Part shown: positions 4,776-11,888 of the stretch, piece by piece | How the letters are laid out: every line of letters begins with the position of its first letter | Numbering within the stretch: the first letter of the stretch is position 1 | NCBI GenBank assembly: GCA_934277495.1 | Contig: CAKQUI010000069.1 | Coordinates: 1 to 11,888, forward strand | Reading direction: 5' to 3' | DNA length: 11,888 nucleotides | Source: an uncultured Clostridia bacterium | GTDB taxonomy: Bacteria; Bacillota; Clostridia; Peptostreptococcales; Anaerovoracaceae | Notes under the pieces: generated by a model | What the model was told of the DNA's origin: nothing | Databases searched by the model: none | The model's input: the letters and a program-made list of their open reading frames with translations, nothing else | Position numbers and translations under genes: made by a program

Positions 4776-6037
4776 GACTGCTGAATACAGATACTTTAAG
4801 CGAAGCGAGAGCAAAGCTCTTTGCAGAGGCGTCGAAAAATCCTCTCGGGACGAAATGTGTGCCTTTTGAGGAAAGCCTCGGTCATACGCTGGCGGAAGAT
4901 CTGATCTCGGAAGTGAACATACCTGATTTCAGGAAATCATCTGTCGACGGATATGCAGTCAGATCGAAGGATACACAGGGCGTCACTGACAGTATACCTG
5001 TTTTTCTCGATGTCATAGACGAGGTCCTGATGGGAAAGGCTTCGACGGCGGAGGTGAAGCCGGGTCAGGCTGTATATGTGCCTACCGGAGGCATGGTGCC
5101 TGAAGGTGCTGACGCCGTGGTGATGGTGGAATACGCAGAAAAATTCGATGAAAACAGCATCGCTGTGTACGAGTCTGTGTCTCCCGGCAGGAATGTGATA
5201 CAGGAAGGCGAAGACGTCAGACGGGGCAGTGTGATAGCAGTAAAAGGCACGAAAGTGCGTCCTCAGGAAGTCGGAGTCATGGCTTCAGCCGGCGTAAGCA
5301 GTGTCAGCATCACCGTGCCATGGAGGATATCTGTGATCTCCACAGGCGATGAACTTGTGGACGTGACTGATATGCCGGAAAAAGGTCAGACCAGGGATAT
5401 AAACACATATTCCATAGCGGCAGTCGGTAGAAAATACGGCTTTGAGGTAATATCAAGGAAAGTCCTGAAAGACGACCGCAGCCTTATACGCAGCACCATA
5501 GAAGAAGCCATGGCAGCAAGTGATGTGGTGCTGGTGTCAGGGGGAAGTTCCCAGGGCGAGAAGGATTTCACTGCCGGGATAATGGACGAGCTGGCGCAGC
5601 CAGGCGTGCTGACCCACGGCATAGCTCTGAAACCGGGCAAGCCTACTATCCTGGCCTACGATGAAAAGTCATCAACGGTGATGGCAGGACTTCCGGGGCA
5701 TCCGGCAGCGGCGCTGATAGTTTTCGAACTTGTCATCGGCTGGCTTTACAGGCAGATGGCAGGTATACGCAGGCCTTTCAGCGTACCGGCAAGGATGACA
5801 GAGAATGTAGCGTCAGCCGGAGGCAAGACTACGTGTCAGCTGGTGAAACTCCTCGAGGACACGTGTGAAGAAAGGCTGGCAGACAGCGCACATAAGGAAT
5901 GTATGTATGCAGCGCAGCCGCTTTTTGGAAAATCAGGTCTCATGACGATGCTTTCCCGGGCGGACGGATATACGCTGACGGATACGGATGAAGAAGGCCT
6001 GAAGGAAGGCCAGATCGTGCAGGTGATGCTGTTCTGA
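4772..6037 (+). CDS. moeA: MoeA-family molybdopterin molybdenum/tungsten transferase
   Basis: A 421-residue MoeA, close to the usual length of about 400-410. It inserts molybdate or tungstate into adenylylated molybdopterin in the last common step of cofactor synthesis. The MoeA N-terminal domains cover about 1-175 and contain SVDGYAV (57-63), with D59 at the position of the E. coli active-site aspartate. Most homologues have SAMDGYA, so Val replaces Ala-Met spacing here. The MogA-like binding domain (about 183-325) has STGDEL (190-195), the GGSSQGEKD loop (257-265), KPGKP (287-291) and GLPGHP (306-311, usually GLPGNP). The C-terminal domain (about 335-421) follows. The ATG overlaps the mobB stop by 4 nt. 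Another MoeA follows 33 nt downstream; in organisms using both metals such paralogues are thought to divide Mo and W insertion. Confidence 0.93.
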   Translation: MRLLNTDTLSEARAKLFAEASKNPLGTKCVPFEESLGHTLAEDLISEVNIPDFRKSSVDGYAVRSKDTQGVTDSIPVFLDVIDEVLMGKASTAEVKPGQAVYVPTGGMVPEGADAVVMVEYAEKFDENSIAVYESVSPGRNVIQEGEDVRRGSVIAVKGTKVRPQEVGVMASAGVSSVSITVPWRISVISTGDELVDVTDMPEKGQTRDINTYSIAAVGRKYGFEVISRKVLKDDRSLIRSTIEEAMAASDVVLVSGGSSQGEKDFTAGIMDELAQPGVLTHGIALKPGKPTILAYDEKSSTVMAGLPGHPAAALIVFELVIGWLYRQMAGIRRPFSVPARMTENVASAGGKTTCQLVKLLEDTCEERLADSAHKECMYAAQPLFGKSGLMTMLSRADGYTLTDTDEEGLKEGQIVQVMLF

Positions 6038-6070
6038 CAGCGAAGCTGCAGTTGATACAGGAGCAGATCT

Positions 6071-7978
6071 ATGGGTAAAAAAAGAAACCTCTACTTGAAG
6101 ACCATACCGGTGGATGAAGCCGGAGCAAAGTACATGGCCAGGGTGGAGGAGATAACCGAAATAAAATACGAGACGATACCTGTAACGGAAAGTCTCGGCA
6201 GAGTGACGGCATCTGCAATATACGCCAGATACAGTTCCCCGCTTTTCAATGCTTCGGCCATGGACGGCATTGCAGTGAAGGCGGAGGATACAGCGGCGGC
6301 GTCGGAAACGAATCCGGTGATACTGCCGGAAGACAGATATGTTGTGGTGGATACAGGAGACCCTGTACATTTTCCATGTGATGCAGTGATCATGGCTGAA
6401 GATATCGTTGAGACGACTGAAGGCGTGAAGATAACGGCTTCAGCGGCGCCGTGGCAGCATATCAGACCTGTAGGGGAAGATATCGTTGCAGGTGAGATGA
6501 TACTGCCGGGCAGCCACAGGATAAGAGCTATAGATATCGGCGTGCTGCTTTCTGCAGGGATCATAAACATCGAAGTGGTGAAGCGGCCGGAAGTTGCGAT
6601 CTTCCCGACAGGTACGGAGATCATAGAGCCGGAGAGCGAGCCGGAGGAGGGCAGCATAATAGAGTCCAATTCCCGTATGTTCGAGAACATGGTGACTGTT
6701 TCCGGTGGCGTCGGGCACAGATTCCCGCCGATCCCCGACGACTATGAACAGATCAAAGCAAAGATCTCCGATGCTGTGGACAGGTTCGACATGGTCATCG
6801 TCAACGCCGGTTCCAGCGCCGGTACCGAGGATTATACTGTACATGTGCTGAGAGAACTGGGAGAAGTCATCGTTCACGGCGTTTCCATAAAGCCGGGAAA
6901 GCCTGTGATACTGGCGATAGTAAGAGGCAAGCCTGTCATCGGATTGCCGGGATACCCGGTGTCGGCTTACATAGGCTTCGAGAACTTCGTTATACCGGTG
7001 CTGCAGCTGATGGGAAGACGCAGGGAAAAGACTGCTGAGACCGTTGAGGCGCATATTTCCAGAAGACTGGTATCAAGCCTCAAGCATAAGGAATACGTCC
7101 GTGTCAAAGTGGGGAAGGTGGACGACAAGTTCATCGCATCGCCACTGGCAAGAGGTGCTGGTGCAGCGATGTCGCTGGTGCGTGCCGATGGATTCTGCAT
7201 CATAGAGCAGAGCAGCGAAGGCGTCGAGGCAGGCGACAAAGTGCAGATAGAGCTTTACAGGAGCAGGGACGAGATAGAAAAAACGGCTGTTGTCATAGGA
7301 AGCCACGATCTGATACTTGACGTGATGGCAGATATGCTGGCGGAAAACTACGATGATGTGTTCATTTCCAGCACGCATGTTGGCAGCATGGGCGGTCTGA
7401 TGGCTCTCAGGCGTGGCGAGGCTCATATGGCTCCTGTGCATCTTCTGGATGAGGCAACAGGCGAATACAATGTCGCATACATAAAGAAAATGTTCCGTGA
7501 GCCGATGGCGCTGATAAAGGGCGTACACCGCATACAGGGGATAATGGTCAAGAAAGGCAATCCTCTCGGCATAAAGTCTCTTGAGGACATCGCAGACAGG
7601 AACGTGAGATATGTCAACCGTCAGCGTGGTGCAGGCACAAGGGTCCTGCTGGATTATAAGATAAAGTGTCTGGGCATCGAGCCGGAGCATATAAACGGCT
7701 ACGACCGTGAAATGGCAACGCATATGGCGGTGGCTGCAGCGGTAGCCAGCGACGGAGCAGATGCAGGCATGGGAGTGCTGTCGGCAGCCCGCAGCATGGG
7801 ACTGGATTTCATACCGGTAGGCAATGAAGAATACGACTTTGCCATACCGCAGAGATTCCTGCAGCTGCCTCAGATAAAAGCATTCCTTGAAGTGCTGGAA
7901 AGCGATGCTTTCAGGCAGAAGCTGGATGAGCTTGGCGGATACAGCACAGAAAACTCAGGGAAGATCATCATGATATGA
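6071..7978 (+). CDS. moeA: MoeA fused to a C-terminal periplasmic-binding-protein-like domain
   Basis: A 635-residue two-part protein. Residues 1 to about 400 are a full MoeA with SAMDGIAV (62-69), the PTGTEI loop (179-184), the GSSAGTEDY loop (247-255), KPGKP (274-278) and GLPGYP (291-296). Residues about 405-635 are a solute-binding-like domain (PBP_like family), with the typical SSTHVGSMGGLMALRRGEAH (433-452), HLLDEATGEYN and NRQRGAGTR (516-524). There is no signal peptide, so the binding domain works in the cytoplasm, perhaps holding oxyanion or sensing metal for the transferase part. AGGAG at 6059-6063 with a 7-nt gap supports the ATG. It is the last gene of the operon and is followed by a bidirectional terminator. 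MoeA-PBP fusions are known in Clostridia and archaea. The ligand of the fused domain is not established from sequence. Confidence 0.93.
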   Translation: MGKKRNLYLKTIPVDEAGAKYMARVEEITEIKYETIPVTESLGRVTASAIYARYSSPLFNASAMDGIAVKAEDTAAASETNPVILPEDRYVVVDTGDPVHFPCDAVIMAEDIVETTEGVKITASAAPWQHIRPVGEDIVAGEMILPGSHRIRAIDIGVLLSAGIINIEVVKRPEVAIFPTGTEIIEPESEPEEGSIIESNSRMFENMVTVSGGVGHRFPPIPDDYEQIKAKISDAVDRFDMVIVNAGSSAGTEDYTVHVLRELGEVIVHGVSIKPGKPVILAIVRGKPVIGLPGYPVSAYIGFENFVIPVLQLMGRRREKTAETVEAHISRRLVSSLKHKEYVRVKVGKVDDKFIASPLARGAGAAMSLVRADGFCIIEQSSEGVEAGDKVQIELYRSRDEIEKTAVVIGSHDLILDVMADMLAENYDDVFISSTHVGSMGGLMALRRGEAHMAPVHLLDEATGEYNVAYIKKMFREPMALIKGVHRIQGIMVKKGNPLGIKSLEDIADRNVRYVNRQRGAGTRVLLDYKIKCLGIEPEHINGYDREMATHMAVAAAVASDGADAGMGVLSAARSMGLDFIPVGNEEYDFAIPQRFLQLPQIKAFLEVLESDAFRQKLDELGGYSTENSGKIIMI

Positions 7979-8024
7979 AAATAATGATGTACTGCGTGTC
8001 GGGTATGACAGACATATAAAAAAG

Positions 8025-8062
8025 AAAAATGCTCTCAGACCATATGGTCCGGGAGCATTTTT
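8025..8062. terminator. Bidirectional Rho-independent terminator between convergent operons
   Basis: AAAAATGCTC (8025-8034) pairs with GAGCATTTTT (8053-8062). The stem continues inward through a T-G and a C-G pair, one A-C mismatch, then GACC/GGTC around a four-base ATAT loop. T runs follow on both strands (8058-8063 plus; complement of 8018-8029 minus), so it can end both the moeA transcript and the leftward acetolactate synthase transcript. Confidence 0.92.
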
Positions 8063-8070
8063 TAAAGCAG

Positions 8071-9780
8071 TTATTTGTTCCTGCTGGAAAGACGTGACTT
8101 GCTGGCAGCAAGCTTTTCACGCCATGTTTTCAGCGACTTGGATAATTTGATATTTTCACTGTAGTCTGCCGGAACATCGATGATGACAGGGCGATCCTGC
8201 TGGAAAGCTTTTTCGAGAAGCTCTGACAGGTCTGAAGCCTTGTTCACACGATATCCTATGCAGTTCATGGATTCAGCAAGTTTTACGAAATCAGGGTTTG
8301 TGAAATCTGTGAAATATGTTTCGCCGTACTGATCCATCTGTTTCCATTTGATGAGTCCGTATGAACTGTCGTTCATGATGAGGACTACTATGTTGAGCTT
8401 GAGTCTTACTGCAGTTTCAAGCTCCTGGGAGTTCATCATGAAACCGCCGTCTCCGGTGATGGTCATGATACGCCTTTCAGGATGCACAAGCTTGGCGCTT
8501 ATAGCTCCCGGAAGACCTATACCCATAGTAGCGAATCCGTTTGAAATGATGCATGTGTTCGGCTCATAGCAGTGGTAAAGACGCGCGATCCACATTTTGT
8601 GAGCTCCTACATCGGAGATCAGTATGTCTTTCCTGCCGAGAGCTTTCCTGACATCGCTGATGATGCGCTGCGGCGTCATAGGGCAGTTGTCGTTTTCTGC
8701 ATCTTTTGCAAATGACTCATCGAAAGCCTGGCGTATCTTGAGAACGCTTTCAGGTTCAGGACGGTTCTCTGAATTGAGTTCATCGACGATCCTGTTGAGA
8801 GCGTCTGAAATATCACCGACTACTTCGACGTCGCACTGGTAGTATTTGTTGATGTGTGCAGGAGTTGTGGAAATATGTACTATCTTCGCATTGTTGTCCT
8901 GGTTCCATCTGAACGGTGAAAATTCTACAAGGTCGTATCCTATGGCAACGATGAGGTCAGCGTCCACCAGCAGTTTGTTGGCGTGGTCGTACTGCGGGAT
9001 ACCAACTGTCATCATGGCGTATTTGTTGTCGTAAGGGATTATACCTTTTGCCATCATAGTGTTGACAACAGGTATCTTCAGGTCTTCTGCAAAACGTGTC
9101 AGAGATTTCGATGCATGTACACGGACGGCCTGACTGCCTGCCAGTATCACCGGATTAGAAGCCTGGTTTATGAGTTTTGCAGCTTCGGATATCGAACGGT
9201 CCACAGCCTTTTCCTTGAGCGGTATCTCACGCTTGAGGGGTCTTTCAGTTGCAGGGAATTTCATCTTGGAAATGTTCACCGGAAGGTCTATGTGGCATGC
9301 TCCCGGACGCTCCCCTTCTGCATATTTGAAAGCGATCCTCACGATCTCGTTTATAGTGTCAGGTCTTACGACCATCTTTGTTCTTTTCGTGATAGGTTCG
9401 AAGAATTTAGTCAGATCCATATACTGATGGGATGTGATGTGCATCCTCTCTGTACCCACCTGTCCTGTGATGGCAATGAGTGGAGCTCCATCACCGTTGG
9501 CGTCGGCAACACCTGTAGCAAGGTTCGTTGCTCCTGGTCCCAGCGTAGCCAGACACACGCCAGCATGCCCTGTAAGTCTGCCGTAAACATCAGCCATGAA
9601 AGCAGCGCCCTGTTCATGGCGTGTAGTGATGAACTTGATCTTTGAATTTTTCAGTTCGGACATAAGCTCCAGATTCTCTTCGCCCGGTATGCCGAAAATG
9701 TATTTTACTCCTTCATTTTCCAGACACTCCACGAGAAGTCTGGACGTAGTTGTTGTATCGTCTTGTTTTAAGCGTATCAT
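8071..9780 (-). CDS. Acetolactate-synthase-family thiamine-diphosphate enzyme (large subunit or catabolic type)
   Basis: A 569-residue ThDP enzyme of the acetohydroxyacid synthase family, which condenses two pyruvates to acetolactate and CO2. The catalytic glutamate is E56 in TTRHEQGAAFMADVYGR (53-69). LATLGPGATNLATGVADA (78-95) follows, then a central domain (about 190-335). The Mg/ThDP motif runs from GDGGF (443-447) to N470. GMG-type and fold motifs such as NGFATMGIGLPGAISAK are present. The DANGDGAPL and SHQYMD segments differ from the DSIP and FQE segments of biosynthetic IlvB and are closer to catabolic or AlsS-like relatives. No ilvN small subunit is adjacent. GGAGG (complement of 9791-9795) supports the ATG. 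It lies 108 bp downstream of tupC on the same strand, probably with its own promoter. Related ThDP enzymes such as sulfoacetaldehyde acetyltransferase are possible alternatives. Confidence 0.85.
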   Translation of the reverse strand: MIRLKQDDTTTTSRLLVECLENEGVKYIFGIPGEENLELMSELKNSKIKFITTRHEQGAAFMADVYGRLTGHAGVCLATLGPGATNLATGVADANGDGAPLIAITGQVGTERMHITSHQYMDLTKFFEPITKRTKMVVRPDTINEIVRIAFKYAEGERPGACHIDLPVNISKMKFPATERPLKREIPLKEKAVDRSISEAAKLINQASNPVILAGSQAVRVHASKSLTRFAEDLKIPVVNTMMAKGIIPYDNKYAMMTVGIPQYDHANKLLVDADLIVAIGYDLVEFSPFRWNQDNNAKIVHISTTPAHINKYYQCDVEVVGDISDALNRIVDELNSENRPEPESVLKIRQAFDESFAKDAENDNCPMTPQRIISDVRKALGRKDILISDVGAHKMWIARLYHCYEPNTCIISNGFATMGIGLPGAISAKLVHPERRIMTITGDGGFMMNSQELETAVRLKLNIVVLIMNDSSYGLIKWKQMDQYGETYFTDFTNPDFVKLAESMNCIGYRVNKASDLSELLEKAFQQDRPVIIDVPADYSENIKLSKSLKTWREKLAASKSRLSSRNK

Positions 9781-9812
9781 AATAAATTTGCCTCCAGTTT
9801 TTATCCGTCAAT

Positions 9813-9841
9813 ATATTAACATTATGCAGGATTGGCTTCAA
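9813..9841 (-). promoter_or_regulatory. Candidate promoter for the acetolactate synthase gene
   Basis: On the minus strand, TTGAAG (9841-9836), a 17-bp spacer and TAATAT (9818-9813) lie in the 108-bp gap between the tupC stop and the acetolactate synthase start. No strong terminator separates the genes; only a short palindrome, CTCATATGAG (9888-9897), followed on the minus strand by five T, occurs at the tupC stop, so read-through from tup is also possible. Confidence 0.45.
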
Positions 9842-9888
9842 TAAATAACCGGAATATTATTGTTCTAAAATTGCATTTACAGAAAAAC

Positions 9889-10593
9889 TCATATGAGAAG
9901 CTCTCCTTCTATGAACTTCCTGGTACTGGTATTGTCCGGTGATGTTAGCAGCTTTTCACATGATCCGTATTCTAAGATATGACCGTTATGCATCATAACA
10001 GCATCATCGCAGATACGCCTAGCCTGAGCCAGATTGTGTGTCACGATAATGATAGTGGTTTTGTATTTTTTGTTGGTTGCGGTAAGGATCCTTTCGATCT
10101 CTGACGTACTGTATGGATCGATATTTGCTGTGGGTTCATCAAGCATCAGAACTTCCGGTCTGAAAGAAAGTGCTCTGGCAAGGGCTGTTTTCTGCGTTTC
10201 CCCTCCCGAAAGCTTCCATGCCTTCTTTTTTCTCAAATCTGTCAGACCCAGCTCTTTCATAAGAGTCATTACACGTTTGTCTGATTCGGTGGTACTGAAT
10301 TTCCTGAGCTTCAGCGGATAAGATATATTTTTTTCTACAGTCGAAGACAGCAGATACGGTTTCTGGAATACAAGTGTTATTTCTTTCTGAGGTATATCCG
10401 TATAACCATCGAACGTGATCCTGCCATGGTCAGGCTTCTCTATACCGGAGATCATTCTGAGCAGAGTGCTTTTGCCTGCGCCGTTTGGCCCGATGACAGC
10501 GGTTATGCGACCGCTTTTTATAATGCTTTTGCTGACATTGAGAACGGTCCTTCCCTCATATGATTTTATGATGTTTTCGAGCAATATGTCCAT
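9889..10593 (-). CDS. tupC: Tungstate ABC transporter, ATP-binding subunit
   Basis: A 234-residue ABC ATPase that powers oxyanion import with the permease encoded just upstream. All nucleotide-binding motifs are intact: Walker A GPNGAGKST (35-43), Q-loop Q77, signature LSGGE (128-132), Walker B VLMLDEP (148-154) with catalytic E153, and switch histidine H186. It is cytoplasmic and lacks the C-terminal molybdate-binding (MOP/TOBE) domain of ModC, which fits the Tup type. The start follows the permease stop by 4 nt, with only a weak AGG-rich ribosome binding site, so translation is probably coupled. The specificity call rests on the TupA-like binding protein in the same operon; the ATPase alone would be a generic phosphate/sulfate/tungstate-type subunit. 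Confidence 0.9.
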   Translation of the reverse strand: MDILLENIIKSYEGRTVLNVSKSIIKSGRITAVIGPNGAGKSTLLRMISGIEKPDHGRITFDGYTDIPQKEITLVFQKPYLLSSTVEKNISYPLKLRKFSTTESDKRVMTLMKELGLTDLRKKKAWKLSGGETQKTALARALSFRPEVLMLDEPTANIDPYSTSEIERILTATNKKYKTTIIIVTHNLAQARRICDDAVMMHNGHILEYGSCEKLLTSPDNTSTRKFIEGELLI

Positions 10594-10597
10594 GATG

Positions 10598-11293
10598 TCA
10601 ACGAGCCTGCCTTTCCTGGAAGTGATAAAGGGATGCGTTTATAATGAATGATATTACGAGCAGGATGATACCGACAGCGATGGCTCTGCTGAAGTTGCCC
10701 ATTCCTTTTAACTCTGAAATATAGGTAGTCATTACCCTTGTTTTCCCTTTTATATTACCACCAACTATCATAACAGCGCCAACCTCCGATATAGCTCTGC
10801 CGAACCCGCTTATTACAGCTGTGATTATGCCGGCACGCATTTCGCTGCAAAGCAGCATGAACCGCTGAATTCTGCCTGCTCCCAGAGTGAATCCGAGACT
10901 GCTGACGATGGATGATTTATCTCTGGCTATACTGTAGGTCAGTCCTGTTATGATAGGTGTAACAAGCAGGATCTGAGCTATTATCATGGCAGGGACTGTG
11001 TAGTTGAGCTGAAGGCTGCCTAGAGGTCCTCTGCGCATAAGTATCAGAAACACAGCAAGGCCGGCGATCACCGGCGGGAGGCTCATAAGAGTGTATATGA
11101 CCCGCACGATGACGCCTTTTCCGTAAAATCTGCAGCTGCCGAGAAGCATGCCGAAAGGTATACCCAGAATCGCAGATATTATTACCGATGTAAGCGAAAC
11201 ATAGAGTGACAGTCCGACTATTTCGTATATTTCAGTATCACATGAGACGATCAGTCTGAATGCTTCCGCTATGCCTTGTATGATTGTGTCCAT
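10598..11293 (-). CDS. tupB: Tungstate ABC transporter, permease subunit
   Basis: A 231-residue inner-membrane permease with about five or six hydrophobic segments (roughly 26-52, 62-86, 97-120, 153-178 and 203-224). The cytoplasmic EAA-type loop, EMRAGIITAVISGFGRAISE (151-170) with its conserved glycine G164, contacts the ATPase. It forms the channel for the oxyanion delivered by TupA. The length matches the compact TupB/ModB-like permeases. AGGA (complement of 11302-11305) stands about 8 nt before the ATG. The gap to tupA is 52 nt and to tupC 4 nt, so the three form one operon in the order tupA-tupB-tupC. Confidence 0.9.
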   Translation of the reverse strand: MDTIIQGIAEAFRLIVSCDTEIYEIVGLSLYVSLTSVIISAILGIPFGMLLGSCRFYGKGVIVRVIYTLMSLPPVIAGLAVFLILMRRGPLGSLQLNYTVPAMIIAQILLVTPIITGLTYSIARDKSSIVSSLGFTLGAGRIQRFMLLCSEMRAGIITAVISGFGRAISEVGAVMIVGGNIKGKTRVMTTYISELKGMGNFSRAIAVGIILLVISFIINASLYHFQERQAR

Positions 11294-11345
11294 TGTTTTT
11301 TCCTGTTGTTAAAATTTAAAAAAAGTTGATAGATTGCTGACGGAT

Positions 11346-11888
11346 TTATTTGGCATTAGGTACAAACAGCTGCTCGCCGTATTCTTCAACGCCGTATTCG
11401 CCGATAAGTTTCTGTGTGTCCTCTGATAAGATCCATTTCTGGAAAGCTTTTGCTCCGTCGTGGTTGATCTTGTCGTTTTTATCAGGGTTTACACAGATAA
11501 CACCATACTGGTTGTTCAGCATACCACTCGGGTCTTTTTCGCAGAGGATCTTGAGCTCAGTGTCTTTGCCTACATTGAGCCATGTTGCTCTGTCAGATAA
11601 AGTGTATCCTTCTTTTTCATTTGTCATTGTAATGACATCGCCCATACCGGCAGCTGCTTCTATATACCAGTCTCCGGATGGTTTGATACCGGCTTTCTCC
11701 CAGATCGATAATTCTTTTTTGTGTGTACCTGAATCATCTGCTCTTGAAACAAAAGTCTGCTTGCTGCTGCTTATTGATTTGAATGATGCAACGGCATCTT
11801 CAGATGTGGACGATACCTTTGCAGGATCTGCTTCAGGACCTACGATAACGAAATCGTTGTACATTACATCGTATCTGCCGTCCTCATC
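11346..11888 (-). CDS. tupA: Tungstate-binding protein, C-terminal part (runs off right edge)
   Basis: The reading frame is open to the window edge, giving 180 residues of the C-terminal part; the signal peptide and lipobox would lie outside. Just inside the edge is RYDVMYNDFVIVGPEADPAK, the hallmark TupA segment. It is followed by SRADDSGTHKKELSIWEKAG and, further on, GMGDVITMTNEKEGYTLSDR, all characteristic of tungstate-binding TupA proteins rather than ModA. TupA binds tungstate outside the membrane with high selectivity and hands it to TupB. An ATG inside this segment (codon at 11864-11862) is the Met of VMYNDF, not a start. It is the first of the three transporter genes; its promoter is outside the window. 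Confidence 0.93.
   Translation of the reverse strand, partial: DEDGRYDVMYNDFVIVGPEADPAKVSSTSEDAVASFKSISSSKQTFVSRADDSGTHKKELSIWEKAGIKPSGDWYIEAAAGMGDVITMTNEKEGYTLSDRATWLNVGKDTELKILCEKDPSGMLNNQYGVICVNPDKNDKINHDGAKAFQKWILSEDTQKLIGEYGVEEYGEQLFVPNAK

Noticed and set aside
8983..9645. Plus-strand open frame of 220 codons
   Set aside because: It lies opposite the well-supported acetolactate-synthase-family gene and encodes no recognisable protein.
9888..9897. CTCATATGAG palindrome as terminator of tupC
   Set aside because: The palindrome leaves only about three pairs once a loop is allowed, so the five T that follow on the minus strand are unlikely to stop transcription.

Overview
The window looks like a tungsten- and molybdenum-cofactor region of an anaerobic, low-to-mid GC Gram-positive bacterium of the Clostridia type. 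This rests on strong GGAGG ribosome binding sites, heavy AGA/AGG arginine use, TTGACA/TATAAT-type promoters, a tungsten aldehyde:ferredoxin oxidoreductase and a TupABC-like tungstate importer. No rRNA, tRNA, CRISPR array or insertion sequence was seen.

Layout. (1) Positions 1-48, minus strand: the first 16 codons of a gene that resembles the N-terminus of a molybdenum-hydroxylase-type aldehyde oxidoreductase, with its own divergent promoter. (2) Positions 193-2773, plus strand: a strong promoter, a compact RNA matching the Moco/Tuco riboswitch as I remember it, a long leader with a perfect 19-bp long-range inverted repeat, a four-cluster ferredoxin-like subunit (599-985) and the tungsten AOR (1004-2773). 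(3) Positions 2774-3195: a gene-free interval holding hairpins, a consensus-like promoter (TTGTAA-17-TATAAT) and a structured 5' leader. (4) Positions 3196-7978, plus strand: a tight cofactor operon of a MoaD-like sulfur carrier, a ThiF/MoeB-family E1-like enzyme, MobB, MoeA, and a second MoeA fused to a periplasmic-binding-protein-like domain. (5) Positions 8025-8062: a bidirectional terminator. (6) Positions 8071-11888, minus strand: an acetolactate-synthase-family TPP enzyme, downstream of tupC, tupB and tupA (tupA runs off the right edge).

How the parts fit. TupABC would import tungstate. MoaD and the ThiF-like protein would handle dithiolene sulfur. The two MoeA proteins would insert the metal, and perhaps separate W from Mo. 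AOR with its ferredoxin partner would use the W-bispterin cofactor to interconvert aldehydes and carboxylates with low-potential electrons. The riboswitch would let finished cofactor control AOR synthesis. The acetolactate synthase has no obvious cofactor role and may simply be a neighbour, or part of linked carbonyl metabolism.

The most interesting parts are the RNA elements. These are the Tuco-like riboswitch with a possible long-range alternative pairing about 220 nt downstream, and an unrecognised structured leader before the cofactor operon.
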